Counted from the stretch's first letter, positions 18,925-29,100 are shown. The stretch: 64,000 nt of DNA from Kitasatospora sp. NBC_01250 (GCF_036226465.1 NZ_CP108476.1:5146001-5210000), one strand, 5' to 3'. Numbers and translations: made by a program. Notes: generated from the sequence alone by a model not told the origin.

Positions 18925-19047
18925 CGGGCTCCTCGGCGGCCGGGTGGGGGCGGGGAACGGCGTCAGGATCGGGCGCTGCAGGCCCCCGGGAAGGATGTCC
19001 TATTTGCCGGAAATATAACGGGATGCTGAGCGCCTTAAGGTGAAGGC

Positions 19048-19677
19048 ATGTCTGCGATCTCAGCGCCTGCCCCGCTCACCGTCGGTTTCGACCTCGACAT
19101 GACCCTGCTCGACACCCGTCCGGGGATCAGGGCCACCTACCTGGCGCTGTCCGCCGAGACCGGCACCTACATCGACGCCGACCTGGCCGTCACCCGGCTC
19201 GGCCCGCCGCTCACCGTCGAGCTGGCCAACTGGTTCGACGAGGCGCGGCTGCCGGCCGCGCTGGAGCGCTACCGCGCCCTCTACCCCGAGCACGCCCTGG
19301 CGCCGACGGTGCCGCTGCCCGGCGCGCGGGAGTCGGTGGCGGCGGTCAGGGCGGCCGGCGGCCGGGTGGTGGTGATCACGGGCAAGTACGAGCCCAATGC
19401 GCGCCTGCACCTGGAGCACGCGGACCTGGAGCACGACGCGCTGGTCGGCGACCTGTGGGCGGAGACCAAGGGCGCGGCGCTGCGCGAGCACGGCGCCGGG
19501 ATCTACGTCGGCGACCACCTCGGCGACATCATCGGCGCCCGGGTCGCCGGGGCGCTGGCGGTCGCGGTGGCCACCGGGCCCTACGACGCCGGGCAGCTCG
19601 CCGAGGCCGGGGCGGACGTGGTGCTGGCGGACCTGCGGGAGTTCCCCGCCTGGCTGGCCGACCACCGCCGCGGCTGA
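19048..19677 (+). CDS. HAD-superfamily hydrolase
   Basis: A 209-residue phosphatase of the Gph type. Motif I is VGFDLDMTLLDTRPG with the nucleophile Asp (DLDMT), motif II VVVITGKYEPNARLHLEH, and motif III/IV IYVGDHLGDIIGARVAG. Such enzymes remove phosphate from small metabolites; the substrate is unknown. It is divergent from the siderophore-binding lipoprotein gene, 123 bases away. Confidence 0.88.
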   Translation: MSAISAPAPLTVGFDLDMTLLDTRPGIRATYLALSAETGTYIDADLAVTRLGPPLTVELANWFDEARLPAALERYRALYPEHALAPTVPLPGARESVAAVRAAGGRVVVITGKYEPNARLHLEHADLEHDALVGDLWAETKGAALREHGAGIYVGDHLGDIIGARVAGALAVAVATGPYDAGQLAEAGADVVLADLREFPAWLADHRRG

Positions 19678-19689
19678 CGCCGCGCGGGC

Positions 19690-19920
19690 TCAGGCCTGCG
19701 CGTCGGCCCGGCGGCGCTGCGCGCGGGCCGAGCGGAACAGGCCGACCAGCGCGAGCAGGAAGCCCAGCGGCATCAGCATGCTCGCGAAGTAGGCGGGGGT
19801 CGGCAGCGGGGTGAGGTGGAAGAAGAGCGGGACGAAGGTCGCGATGGTGGCCAGCGCGCCCACGATGAAGACCACCGCTCCGATCCGGACCAGGCCCTCG
19901 CCCGACGCCTTGCTGCTCAC
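19690..19920 (-). CDS. small membrane protein
   Basis: A 76-residue protein with two transmembrane segments (LVRIGAVVFIVGALATIATF and a second around MLMPLGFLLALVGLF) and a basic C-terminus. The GTG at 19920 is chosen because GGAGG lies six bases upstream; an ATG at 19938 would add six residues but has no such site. It is convergent with the HAD gene. Function unknown. Confidence 0.72.
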   Translation of the reverse strand: MSSKASGEGLVRIGAVVFIVGALATIATFVPLFFHLTPLPTPAYFASMLMPLGFLLALVGLFRSARAQRRRADAQA

Positions 19921-19938
19921 GGCCGCCTCCTGCTGCAC

Positions 19939-20489
19939 CTGTCGCCCGCCCGCGGCACTCCCGCGGAGCCATCGCCCCAGTCTCGCAGAACCCGGACCGC
20001 AAACCGGACCGCGAGCCCGCCCGTGGCCCGGCCCGTGCCGGCCGACCCCTCGCCACCTGCGTCGATCCGGGCCTCGTCACTGCCTGCGGTTCGCCGGGGA
20101 CAGCGAGTTTCGGACTCCCGGTGGCGGGGGTATGCAGGTTTCGCACGGGGTCGCCCGATCCCATCGTCCAGCCAAGGGGGTGTGAGCCGTGACGTCCGCC
20201 CAGCCGTCGTCAGCAGGCCGTGTCACGCCCTGGCCGGCCACACTCGCCAGAGCCGGATACCAACCACCGGACGTGTGCGAGTGAAACCCTTGACCGGCCG
20301 TTAGCCTGCCGCCGACGGACGCCGTTCACCGGCCCGTCCGGGTCGGCGGCCACCCGCGACCCCCCGCCGGGCGCACCGCGCACGACGCACCGCAGGTGAG
20401 ACCGGCCCGTCCCTGATCCGCACCGGGCACCCCGACGACGACGCCGGGGCGCCGCCACACCCACCCCATCCACACTGAGGACATTCGAG
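19939..20489. other. 551-base gap: long leader region of the second cold-shock gene
   Basis: No open frame with coding character was found on either strand. The stretch closest to the gene is C-rich and poor in T. By analogy with cspA genes it probably contains a promoter and a long structured leader, but I could not place a convincing -35/-10 pair. Confidence 0.4.
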
Positions 20490-20873
20490 ATGCCCACCGG
20501 CCAGGTCAAATGGTTCAACGAGACGAAGGGCTTCGGCTTCCTGTCGCGCGACGACGGTGAGGACGTCTTCGTCCACAGCAAGGCGCTGCCTGCCGGCGTG
20601 AGCGCACTCAAGCCGGGGCAGCGGGTGGAGTTCGGGGTGGTCGCCGGGCACCGCGGCGACCAGGCGATGGGGGTCACCCTGCTGGACGCGCTGCCGTCGG
20701 TGGCCGCCGCGCAGCGCCGCAGCGCCGACGACATGGCACCGATCGTCCAGGACCTGATCACCATGCTGGACGCCGCACTGCCGGGGCTGCAGCACGGCCG
20801 CTACCCGGCCAAGCCGGCCGGGCAGAAGCTGGCCGTGGTGCTGCGCGCGGTGGCCGACCAGTTCGACATCTGA
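20490..20873 (+). CDS. cold-shock domain protein with C-terminal extension
   Basis: A 127-residue protein. Residues 1-67 form a cold-shock domain with KGFGFL (RNP1) and VFVHSKAL (RNP2). The remaining 60 residues (DMAPIVQDLITMLDAALPGL and following) are a helical extension absent from ordinary CspA proteins and common in actinomycete paralogues. The domain binds single-stranded nucleic acid; the role of the extension is unknown. The ATG is preceded by GAGGAC. Confidence 0.93.
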   Translation: MPTGQVKWFNETKGFGFLSRDDGEDVFVHSKALPAGVSALKPGQRVEFGVVAGHRGDQAMGVTLLDALPSVAAAQRRSADDMAPIVQDLITMLDAALPGLQHGRYPAKPAGQKLAVVLRAVADQFDI

Positions 20874-20890
20874 GACGTCGAGCTGCGGCA

Positions 20891-20920
20891 GGCCTTCCCG
20901 TGCCGCGTTACGGGAAGGCC
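20891..20920. terminator. bidirectional terminator between cold-shock gene and mqnD
   Basis: GGCCTTCCCGT (20891-20901), 8-base loop, ACGGGAAGGCC (20910-20920). The 11-bp stem overlaps the mqnD stop codon and can serve both convergent genes. Confidence 0.75.
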
Positions 20921-21756
20921 AGCGCCTCGGGCGCCAGGGCGGGCACCAGGCCCTCCTCGGCCGCCCGGGTCAGCAGCGCGCGCACGGCCGCGTAGCCCTC
21001 GTCGCCGAGCCCGGCGGTGAACTCGTTGACGTACAGCCCGATGTGCTGGTCGGCAACGGCCGGGTCCATCTCCTGCGCGTGCGCCAGCACGTATGCGCGC
21101 GAGGCGGCCGGATCGGCCCAGGCCGCCTCGACCGAGCCGCGCACCGCCGCCGCCAGCTCGCGCAGCCTGGCCGCACCGAGCGAGCGCTTGGCGATGATCG
21201 CGCCCAGCGGGATCGGCAGCCCGGTCGCCGCCTCCCAGGCCTCGCCCATGTCGGCCAGCTTGGCCAGCCCGTACTCCTGGTAGGTGAAGCGCGCCTCGTG
21301 GATCACCAGCCCGGCGTCCACCCGGCCGTCCCGCACCGCCGGCATGATCTCGTGGAACGGCAGCACCACGATCTCGCCGAACCCGCCGGGCACCGCGGTC
21401 GCGGCCCAGAGCCGGAACAGCAGGTAGGCGGTGGAGCGCTCGCTGGGCACCGCGATCCGGCGCCCGCTCAGGTCGCCCTCCTCGCCGGGCCGGGTGAGCA
21501 CCAGCGGGCCGCAGCCGCGGCCCAGTGCGCCGCCGCAGGGCAGCAGCGCGTACTGGTCCAGCAGCCAGGGCAGCGCGGCGTAGCTGACCTTGAGCAGGTC
21601 CAGTTCGCCGCGCTCGGCGAGCCCGTTGGTGACGTCGATGTCCGCGAAGAGCACCTCGGGCGCCTCCTGGCCGGGCAGCAGGCCGTGCGTCCAGGCGTGG
21701 AAGACGAAGGTGTCGTTCGGGCAGGGCGAGTACGCGATCCGCAGCGGCTCAGCCAC
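20908..21756 (-). CDS. mqnD: 1,4-dihydroxy-6-naphthoate synthase, futalosine pathway
   Basis: A 282-residue periplasmic-binding-protein-fold enzyme. It opens LRIAYSPCPNDTFVFHAWTH, the family signature, followed by LLKVSYAALPWLL, GCGPLV, VPSERSTAYLLFRL and GLVIHEARFTYQEYGL; the His in the last motif is the catalytic base described for MqnD. It converts cyclic dehypoxanthine futalosine to 1,4-dihydroxy-6-naphthoate on the way to menaquinone. The GTG at 21756 has GAGGAG upstream. It follows mqnB by 11 bases and is the last gene of the operon. Confidence 0.95.
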   Translation of the reverse strand: MAEPLRIAYSPCPNDTFVFHAWTHGLLPGQEAPEVLFADIDVTNGLAERGELDLLKVSYAALPWLLDQYALLPCGGALGRGCGPLVLTRPGEEGDLSGRRIAVPSERSTAYLLFRLWAATAVPGGFGEIVVLPFHEIMPAVRDGRVDAGLVIHEARFTYQEYGLAKLADMGEAWEAATGLPIPLGAIIAKRSLGAARLRELAAAVRGSVEAAWADPAASRAYVLAHAQEMDPAVADQHIGLYVNEFTAGLGDEGYAAVRALLTRAAEEGLVPALAPEALAFP

Positions 21757-21767
21757 CGGTGGTCTCC

Positions 21768-22460
21768 TCAGTCGAGCGGGTGCAGTGCGGTAAGTCGGTC
21801 GTAGGGCAGCGCGGCGAAGGCGCGCTCCAGCGCGCCCAGCGCCTCGCCGATCCGCCAGGCGGCGCGGTCGCGCGGGCCCACGGCGTTGGAGACGGTACGC
21901 AGCTCCAGCACCGGCACACCGCACCGGACGGCGGCCTCGGCCACCCCGAAGCCCTCCATCGCCTCGGCGACGGCGCCCGGGTGGCGGCCGGTCAGCTCCG
22001 CGGCGCGTTCGGCGCTGCCGGTCACGGTCGAGACGGTCAGCACCGGCCCGACCACCGCCCCGGTCGCCCCGGCCAGCAGCGCGAGCGCGGCCGGCGACGG
22101 GGTGTGCCGCACCGTGCCGAAGCCCAGCTCGGCCACGTCCTGGAAGCCGTCGGGGGTCTGCGCGCCCAGGTCGGCGGCGACGATCGCGTCGGCCGCGACC
22201 ACCGAGCCGATCGGCGCGTGCGGGGCGAAGCCGCCGGCGATGCCGGCCGAGACCACCAGCGGGTGGCGCCCGGTGGCCAGCGCCAGGGCGGTGGCACCGG
22301 CGGCGGCGGCCGGGCCGACTCCCGCGGTCACCACGGTGACCCGGTCGGCGCCCGCGCCGCGCAGCACCGCCTCGGCCTCGGCGGCCACCGCGACCACGAC
22401 GAGCAGCCGAGCACCCCCAGGAGGGCTCGGCTGCTCGTCGGCGCGCTGGGGCAGGGTCAC
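21768..22460 (-). CDS. mqnB: futalosine hydrolase
   Basis: A 230-residue nucleoside-phosphorylase-fold protein. It has VVVAVAAEAEAVLRGAGAD, VVTAGVGPAAAAGATALAL, VVSAGIAGGFAPHAPIGSVV and the catalytic AVAEAMEGFGVAEAA. It removes hypoxanthine from futalosine to give dehypoxanthine futalosine for menaquinone synthesis. The GTG start overlaps the stop of the DUF2771 gene (GTGA), so translation is probably coupled. mqnD follows, which supports the assignment over the related MTA/SAH nucleosidase. Confidence 0.93.
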   Translation of the reverse strand: MTLPQRADEQPSPPGGARLLVVVAVAAEAEAVLRGAGADRVTVVTAGVGPAAAAGATALALATGRHPLVVSAGIAGGFAPHAPIGSVVAADAIVAADLGAQTPDGFQDVAELGFGTVRHTPSPAALALLAGATGAVVGPVLTVSTVTGSAERAAELTGRHPGAVAEAMEGFGVAEAAVRCGVPVLELRTVSNAVGPRDRAAWRIGEALGALERAFAALPYDRLTALHPLD

Positions 22461-23053
22461 TGGCCCTGCGAGGGGTCCTGACCCTGGCTGGCGTCCTGCG
22501 ACTGCTGCTGGCCCACCGGGGCGGCGTCGTTCTGCAGGTCGAGGAACCAGACCGCGATGATGCCCGGCTTCGCGGAGTCGGCGGTCTTCGGGTCGAACTC
22601 GATGATCGTCAGCGTGGTGTCGCGGACCTGGGTCAGCACGTTCACGGCCGGGACCAGGCCGGAGAAGGTGCTGGTCTTCTGGTAGTTCGCGATGGTGGCC
22701 GTGCCCTGGCCGCCGCCACCGTTGGTGTAGGCGCGCCAGCCGTTCTTCGCGCTGTCCGGGTCCAGGCCGACGCCGATCTGGTCGCTGGTCTTGATCGACA
22801 GCTTGCGGAACTGGGCGGGCTGGTTGGAGAACGCGGCGCAGGCCTGGTTGGCGGCGGCGTCCAGCGGCTTGCCGCCGTTGTAGCAGACCGGGTCCGGCGT
22901 GAACTCCTGCGAGGAACGGCCGATCGTGACGGTGGCCTTGGTCGCGATCGGCTTGGGCTGGCCGGAGGCGTAGGCGATGGACCCACCGAGCGTGCCGGCG
23001 CCGATCACGACCACGGCGCCGAGGGCGGCGATGACACGGGTGCTGAGGCTCAT
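22457..23053 (-). CDS. DUF2771-type exported protein
   Basis: A 198-residue protein with an N-terminal hydrophobic segment (VIAALGAVVVIGAGTLGGSI) that is a signal peptide or anchor. The extracellular part has one disulfide-compatible cysteine pair (DPVCYNGG and NQACAAFS) and ends in a Gln/Asp/Ser-rich tail (QSQDASQGQ). Function unknown. It lies between an MFS gene and mqnB with very tight spacing, so it is part of the menaquinone operon transcript. Confidence 0.8.
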   Translation of the reverse strand: MSLSTRVIAALGAVVVIGAGTLGGSIAYASGQPKPIATKATVTIGRSSQEFTPDPVCYNGGKPLDAAANQACAAFSNQPAQFRKLSIKTSDQIGVGLDPDSAKNGWRAYTNGGGGQGTATIANYQKTSTFSGLVPAVNVLTQVRDTTLTIIEFDPKTADSAKPGIIAVWFLDLQNDAAPVGQQQSQDASQGQDPSQGQ

Positions 23054-23079
23054 GGACGAAGGCTATCCAACTCTGCCGG

Positions 23080-24750
23080 TCACGCGACGCGGGGGTGCGG
23101 TGCGCCGCCGCGAACGCCCAGCCGGACCAGCGCCAGCACCGTCCAGAGCAGGGCCACGCCCAGGATCGCGGCGGCGACCGACAGACCCAGCGTGCCGTTC
23201 AGCGGCAGCAGGATGCCGAGCGCGCCGCCGGCCACCCAGCACAGCTGCATCAGGGTCTCCGAGCGCGCGAAGGTGGAGGTGCGCACCGCCTCGGGGACGT
23301 CGCGCTGGATCAGCGAGTCCAGCGCGAGCTTGGCCAGCGAGGCGGCGATCCCGGCGACCGCGGCCACCGCCAGCACGGTGACCAGGTTGTACCAGATCGC
23401 GGCGGCTGCCGCGGCTGCGGTGGCCAGCAGCAGCATCGCGGTGATCAGGGCCTCCGAGCCGCGGCTGCGCAGCCAGGAGCCGAAGACCGAGCCGAGCGCG
23501 TTGCCGCCGCCCGCCGCCACCGCCAGCAGACCCAGGCCCACCGTCGGCGATACGCCGCCGACCGGGGCCACCCGCACCAGGAAGGCCAGGAAGAGGGTGA
23601 GGAAGCCGCTCAGCCCGCGCAGCGCCGCCACCGCCCGCAGGCCCAGGATCACCGCGGGGCCCACCGTGCGCAGGGTGCCCTTGGGCCGGGGCGCCGCATC
23701 GGCCCGGCCGTCCTGCGCGGTCGCGTCCTGCGGGTCGGCGTGCGGGCTGGCGTGCAGCACCGCGCGCTGCTCGCCCTTGGCGGAGTCCACCTGGTGCGGC
23801 AGGTGAAAGGCCATCAGCGTGCCGATCACGAAGACCAGGAAGGCGCCGCGCAGCGGCCACGAGGGCCCGGCCAGGTGCAGCAGCCCGCCCACCGCGGCGG
23901 CCAGGCCGGTGGCCAGCAGGCCGGCCAGGGTCACCCGGGAGTTGGCCTTCACCAGCGTCACCCGGGCGGGCTTGAGCCGGGGCACCACCACGCTGCGCAC
24001 CACGCCGTACGCCTTGGAGGCCACCAGGCAGCCCAGTGCCTCCGGATAGAGCGTCAGGTTGCCGTCGGCGATCGAGCCCGCCATGGTCCAGGCGAGCACC
24101 GCCCGGGTCAGCATCGCCATCGCCATCGCGGCCCGGCGGCCGTGCGGCAGCCGGTCCAGCAGCGGGCCGATCACCGGGGCGAGCAGCGCGAACGGGGCCA
24201 TGGTGACCAGCAGGTAGAGCGCCACCCGGCCACGGGCCTCGCTGGTGGGCACCGAGAAGAAGATGGTGGAGGCGAGCGCGATGGTGATCAGCATGTCGCC
24301 GAAGGAGTTGAGCGCGTGCAGCTCGATCAGCTTGGCCAGCCCGGACTCGCCGGCGCCGTCGGCCGAGGTGGCCTTGCGGATCCGCCGTCCGGTGCCGTGC
24401 ACCACCCGCCCGGTGCCCAGACCGGCCGCCGAGGCACCGCGGAGCAGCAGGTTGCGCCGGGCCGGCGGCTCGGGCTCCGGGACCGGATCGAGGTCGGCCT
24501 CCGGGGCCGGGTCCGGTTCGAGATCTGGTTCGAGATCCGGTCCGGGGCCGGGATCGGGCTGCGGAGCCCTGATCTCGGGGCGCGCGGACTTGGTCAGGTC
24601 GACCGGCGGACTCGTCCCGGTCGCGGGCGACCCGGGCAGCGGGGATCCGTCCGCCGGGTGCGGATCCGCATCGTCCACCCCGGGGATCGAGAGCTGCTGT
24701 CGCGGCACGGCGACCGGCCTGGCGTGCTGCGACGGAGTTTCGTCCGCCAC
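23080..24750 (-). CDS. MFS transporter with long acidic/proline-rich N-terminus
   Basis: A 556-residue major facilitator protein. The first 100 or so residues are cytoplasmic and low in complexity, with repeated Asp-Pro and Glu-Pro pairs encoded by short tandem DNA repeats around 24480-24560. The membrane part starts near LIELHALNSFGDMLITIALA, has IGPLLDRLPHGRRAAM as the cytoplasmic loop 2-3 signature, and about 12 segments in total. The substrate is unknown. I chose the GTG at 24750; a TTG at 24771 is the upstream alternative. First gene of the MFS-DUF2771-mqnB-mqnD unit. Confidence 0.8.
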   Translation of the reverse strand: MADETPSQHARPVAVPRQQLSIPGVDDADPHPADGSPLPGSPATGTSPPVDLTKSARPEIRAPQPDPGPGPDLEPDLEPDPAPEADLDPVPEPEPPARRNLLLRGASAAGLGTGRVVHGTGRRIRKATSADGAGESGLAKLIELHALNSFGDMLITIALASTIFFSVPTSEARGRVALYLLVTMAPFALLAPVIGPLLDRLPHGRRAAMAMAMLTRAVLAWTMAGSIADGNLTLYPEALGCLVASKAYGVVRSVVVPRLKPARVTLVKANSRVTLAGLLATGLAAAVGGLLHLAGPSWPLRGAFLVFVIGTLMAFHLPHQVDSAKGEQRAVLHASPHADPQDATAQDGRADAAPRPKGTLRTVGPAVILGLRAVAALRGLSGFLTLFLAFLVRVAPVGGVSPTVGLGLLAVAAGGGNALGSVFGSWLRSRGSEALITAMLLLATAAAAAAAIWYNLVTVLAVAAVAGIAASLAKLALDSLIQRDVPEAVRTSTFARSETLMQLCWVAGGALGILLPLNGTLGLSVAAAILGVALLWTVLALVRLGVRGGAPHPRVA

Positions 24751-25128
24751 ACAGGCAATCCTGCCTGACAAACCCGCCCGGGACGAGGGATTACGGCCCG
24801 CTCGGCGCGGTCGGGCACAGCTGCTACTCTCGACGGCCGCTCATCGGGCTGTCGCGTGGACCTGCGCGGCGGGTAGCCTGCACTACGAGCCCTAGGGTGG
24901 AGCGCGCGGTGCGCCGGTCGGCCTGGCCCGACGGCGGCGCGGCCGGTCCCCGTGAGGCTCGCGGTCACGCAGAATAGGGGCCGGTACCTCGAGCGAGCGG
25001 TACCGCGGTTCGGTCGACGACGCGGTGGCCACGGGCGCGCGCCCCCGGTGGCCGAGACGTCCCGAACGGCCCGGGCGAGACACCGGGCGATTAGGCTGCA
25101 GGTAAGAAGACTGGAGAGAACCGACGCC
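24751..25128. other. 378-base divergent intergenic region
   Basis: It lies between the MFS gene and the DUF3027 gene, so it must contain two outward promoters. I could not place a convincing pair of hexamers. No coding frame, RNA gene or repeat was recognised. Confidence 0.4.
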
Positions 25129-26019
25129 GTGAGTGCTGCGATGCGAAGCCGTACCCCAGACCGGCTCTGTGCCGAGGCCGTCGAACTCGCCAGGCAGGCA
25201 GCGATCGAGGCGGTCGGCGCCGAGGCTGTCGGCGCGCATCTGGCGGCCCGGGCCGAAGGCGAACGGGTGGTCACCCACACCTTCGAGTGCCTGGACGCCG
25301 CCTACCGTGGCTGGCAGTGGGCCGTCACCGTGGCCCGTGCGCCGCGCGCCAAGCTGGTGACCCTGGACGAGGTCGTGCTGCTGCCCGGCGCCGACGCGGT
25401 GCTCGCCCCCCAGTGGGTGCCGTGGAGCGAGCGGCTGCGCCCCGGCGACCTGGGCCCGGGCGACCTGCTGCCCACCGGCGCCGACGACGAGCGGCTGACC
25501 CCCGGCTGGTCCGGCGAGGACGAGCCGGCGCCCAACTCCGCCGTCTTCGACGGCGAGGAGGACCTGGAGCTGTCCGACCCGCACGTGCAGCCCGCGCCGG
25601 CCCGCGCGCAGATCGGCGCGGTCGCCGACGAGCTGGGGATGGCCCGCCCGCGGGTGCTCTCCCGGCTCGGCCTGCACCTGGCCGCCGACCGCTGGGAGAA
25701 GACGCACGGCCCGCAGAGCCCGATGGCGCAGTCCGCCCCGGCCTCCTGCACCAGCTGCGGCTTCCTGATCGCGATCGGCGGCTCGCTCGGCCAGGCCTTC
25801 GGCATCTGCGGCAACGAGTACGGACCGGCCGACGGCCAGATCGTCTCGCTCGCCTACGGCTGCGGCGGCCACTCCGAGGCGGCCGTGCTGCCGGCCCCGC
25901 CGGTGCCCGCCGAGCTGATCCTGGACGAGACCGTGGTCGAGCCGCTGCACCTGCACCCCGACCGGGCCGGCGGCTCGGTGGAGCCGGACGCCCCGGCCGA
26001 GGAGCTGGGCCACTCCTGA
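25129..26019 (+). CDS. DUF3027 family protein
   Basis: A 296-residue acidic protein of an actinomycete-specific family. Conserved stretches are CAEAVELARQAAIEA, YRGWQWAVTVARAPRAKLVT, WVPWSERLRPGDLGPGDLLP and ARPRVLSRLGLHLAADRW. A CTSCGF motif and GICGNEY, GCGGH later in the chain suggest a metal site. No reaction is known. The start is the GTG at 25129 after GGAGAG. It is followed by a terminator and then the sacsin-like gene. Confidence 0.82.
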   Translation: MSAAMRSRTPDRLCAEAVELARQAAIEAVGAEAVGAHLAARAEGERVVTHTFECLDAAYRGWQWAVTVARAPRAKLVTLDEVVLLPGADAVLAPQWVPWSERLRPGDLGPGDLLPTGADDERLTPGWSGEDEPAPNSAVFDGEEDLELSDPHVQPAPARAQIGAVADELGMARPRVLSRLGLHLAADRWEKTHGPQSPMAQSAPASCTSCGFLIAIGGSLGQAFGICGNEYGPADGQIVSLAYGCGGHSEAAVLPAPPVPAELILDETVVEPLHLHPDRAGGSVEPDAPAEELGHS

Positions 26020-26042
26020 CCAGCTGACCCGCACCGTCGTAC

Positions 26043-26076
26043 CGGAGCCCCGGAGCGTTCGCCGCCCGGGGCTCCG
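26043..26076 (+). terminator. terminator after DUF3027 gene
   Basis: CGGAGCCCCGG (26043-26053), 12-base loop, CCGGGGCTCCG (26066-26076): a perfect 11-bp stem, 24 bases after the stop. Confidence 0.75.
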
Positions 26077-26183
26077 CCGGGTCCGGGCCCGTCCCCGGTG
26101 GCCGTGGTCGGCGGGCGCCCCGACACGGGGGAGAATGCCCCCAACGGATCTCGTGTGACGGTTGGGGAAGGCGGGCGGGTCCT

Positions 26184-29100
26184 GTGGAGCCTCGCATCAT
26201 CGGCAGTGGCGGCGACGGACAGGCGGCCGACCACTTCGGCACGGCCGAGGTGCGCCGCCGGGTGCTGGACGGCTGGACGGCCGCCGCGGCCCGGTTCCGG
26301 GAGGACGCCAACGCCGAGGAGGAGTTGGCGCTCGGCGGCTACCGGGACCGGCTGGTGGTCGAGTTGGCGCAGAACGCGGCCGACGCCGCCGCGCGCGCCG
26401 GACGCGGCCCGGGCCGGCTGCGGCTGACCCTGCGCGACGGCGTGCTCGCGGTGGCCAACACCGGCGCCCCGCTGGACGCCGCCGCCGTCGAGTCGCTCTC
26501 CACCCTGCGGGCCTCCTCCAAGCGCGCCGACACGACCCCCACGGTGGGCCGGTTCGGGGTCGGCTTCGCGGCCGTGCTGGCGGTCAGCGACGAGCCGGCC
26601 ATCCTCGGGCACAGCGGCGCGGTGCGCTGGTCGCTGGCCGAGGCCCGCGCGCTGACCGATCGTGCGGCGGGGGAGGCGCCCGCACTGGCGGAGGAGTTGC
26701 GCCGCCGCGACGGCCACGTGCCGCTGCTGCGGCTGCCGCTGGCCGCCGAGGGCGAGCCGCCGGCCGGCTACGACACGGTGGTGCTGCTGCCGCTGCGCGA
26801 CGGTGCCGCCGAGGACCTGACCCGCCGTCTGCTCGACGGGGTGGACGACGCGCTGCTGCTCACCCTGCCGGGCCTGGGCGAGATCGTGATCGAGATGCCG
26901 GACGGGCGGGTGCGCACGCTGACCCGCTCGGCCGTCGAGCGGGCCGAGCACGCCGAGGAGGGCGGCCTGGGCCAGGTCACCCTCACGGAGCAGAGCGGGA
27001 GCGGCACCGCGGTCTCCATCTGGCAGACCGTCACCAGCACCGGCGCGCTGGCCGCCGAGCTGCTGGCGGACCGTCCGGTGGAGGAGCGCACCCGGCCGTA
27101 CTGGACGGTGACCTGGGCCGTCCCGGTCTCCGCCGCCGGTACCCCGCAGCCGCTGCCGGTCGCCCCGGTGCTGCACGCGCCCACCCCGAGCGAGGAGCCG
27201 CTGGGCCTGCCCGCGCTGCTGATCGCCTCCTACCCGCTGGACTCCACCCGCCGCCACGTCGCACCCGGGCCGCTCGCCGACTTCCTGACCGAGCGCGCCG
27301 CCGAGGCCTACACCGACCTGCTGCGGGCCCGCGGCGCCGACCTCGGCTCGCTGGTCCTGGTGCCCGGGCCGCTGGGCCAGGGCGCGCTGGACAACGCGCT
27401 GCGCGCCGCGGTGCTCTCCCGGCTGCCCGGCACCGCCTTCCTGCCGCACCCCACCGCCGTGGAGGAGGGCACCCCGGCGCTGCGCCCGCGCGACGCCACG
27501 CTGCTGGAGGGCGCGGACTCCTCGGTGGTCGAGGCGCTGGCGCCGATCTTCCCGGGGCTGCTGCCGGCCGGCCTGGAGCGGCGCGCGGAGCTGCGCGCCC
27601 TGCAGGTGCGCCGGATCCCGCTGGCCGAGGTGGTCGACCAGCTCGGCGGCCTGGACCGGGAGCCGGCCTGGTGGCGCAGCCTGTACGGGGCGCTGGCCGG
27701 CGCCGACCCGGAGGCGCTCGGCGCGCTGCCGGTGCCGCTGGCCACCGGACGCACCGTCACCGGGCCGCGCCGGGTGCTGTTGCCCTCCGACGACGCCGAC
27801 TGGGCGGGCTTCCCCGGCTACCCGCAGGCGCTGGCCCAGGCGCTCGACCTGCTGGACCTGCGGCTGGCCCACCCCGATGCCGCGCACCCGCTGCTGGCCA
27901 AGCTCGGCGCCACCGTCGCCACCCCGGCCGGGGTGCTGGCGACCCCCGAGCTGCGGGCCGCCGTGGCCCGCTCGCTCGACCTGGGCGAGGACGACTTCGA
28001 GGCCGCCGCCGAGCTGGCGGACGCGGTGCTCGGGCTGGTGCGGGCCGCGGGGGCGAAGGCCGGGGACCACCCGTGGCTGGCCCGCCTCGCGCTGCCGGAC
28101 GACGAGGGCGAGCTGGCCCGGGCCGGCGAGCTGATCCTGCCCGACGGCCCGCTCGCCCGGCTGGCCCGCCCCGAGGACGCGCCCTTCGTGGACGAGGACC
28201 TGCTGGAGCGCTGGGGCCCCGAGGTGCTGGCCGCCGTCGGGGTGCTGGGCGACTTCGTGCTGGTGCGCGCCGAGGACGCGGTGCTCGACCCGGACGACCT
28301 GGAGCGGCTGGACCCGACCGCGCCCGCCGACCGGGCGGTCGGCGGCAACCCGACCGGCCTGCTGGACGAGGCGCCGGACGGGCTGGCCGACTGGTGCGAG
28401 GAGGTCCTGGAGCAGCTGCACATCGACGACGCCGAGGTCGGGGTGCCGCCGGTGGCCGCGGAGCTGCTGGTGGTGCGCGACCTGGACCTGGTGGACGAGG
28501 ACGCCTGGCCCGAGGCGCTGGCCCGGCTCGCCCGGCCGCCCTACCGGGACGCGGTGATCACCCCCGTGCGCGCCCTGCTGCCCGACGGCAGCTACACCGA
28601 CCTGCCGCCCTACACCGCCTGGTGGCTGCGCGACCACCCGGTGCTGGACGGCCGCGAGCCGGCCGGCCTGCGCGCGGCGGGCGGCGACTGGCTGCTGCGC
28701 GGCCTCTACGACGAGGCCCGCACCACGCTGGACGAGCAGTTCCTGCACGCGCTCGGGGTGCGCACCACGCTGGCCGCGCTGCTCGCCGAGCCGCACGGTT
28801 CGGAGGAGCTGCTGGACCACCTCACCGACCCGGCGAGCGAGGTCTCGCACCGTCAGCTGCACGGCATCTACACCGCGCTGGCCGGCGTGCAGGGCGGATC
28901 CTCGCCGGACCCCGGCTGGGGCGAGGAGCACGACGAGGTGCGCGCCCTGCCGCCGCTGGACGAGGCCACCGGGCGCCGCCCGGCGCACACCGTGGTGGTG
29001 GACGCCACCGAGGCCGTGGTCGCCGACGCCCCGGACCTGGTGCAGCTGCTCCACCCCTACCCGCTGGTCCCGGTGGCCCCGGAGCTGGCTCCGGCGCTCG

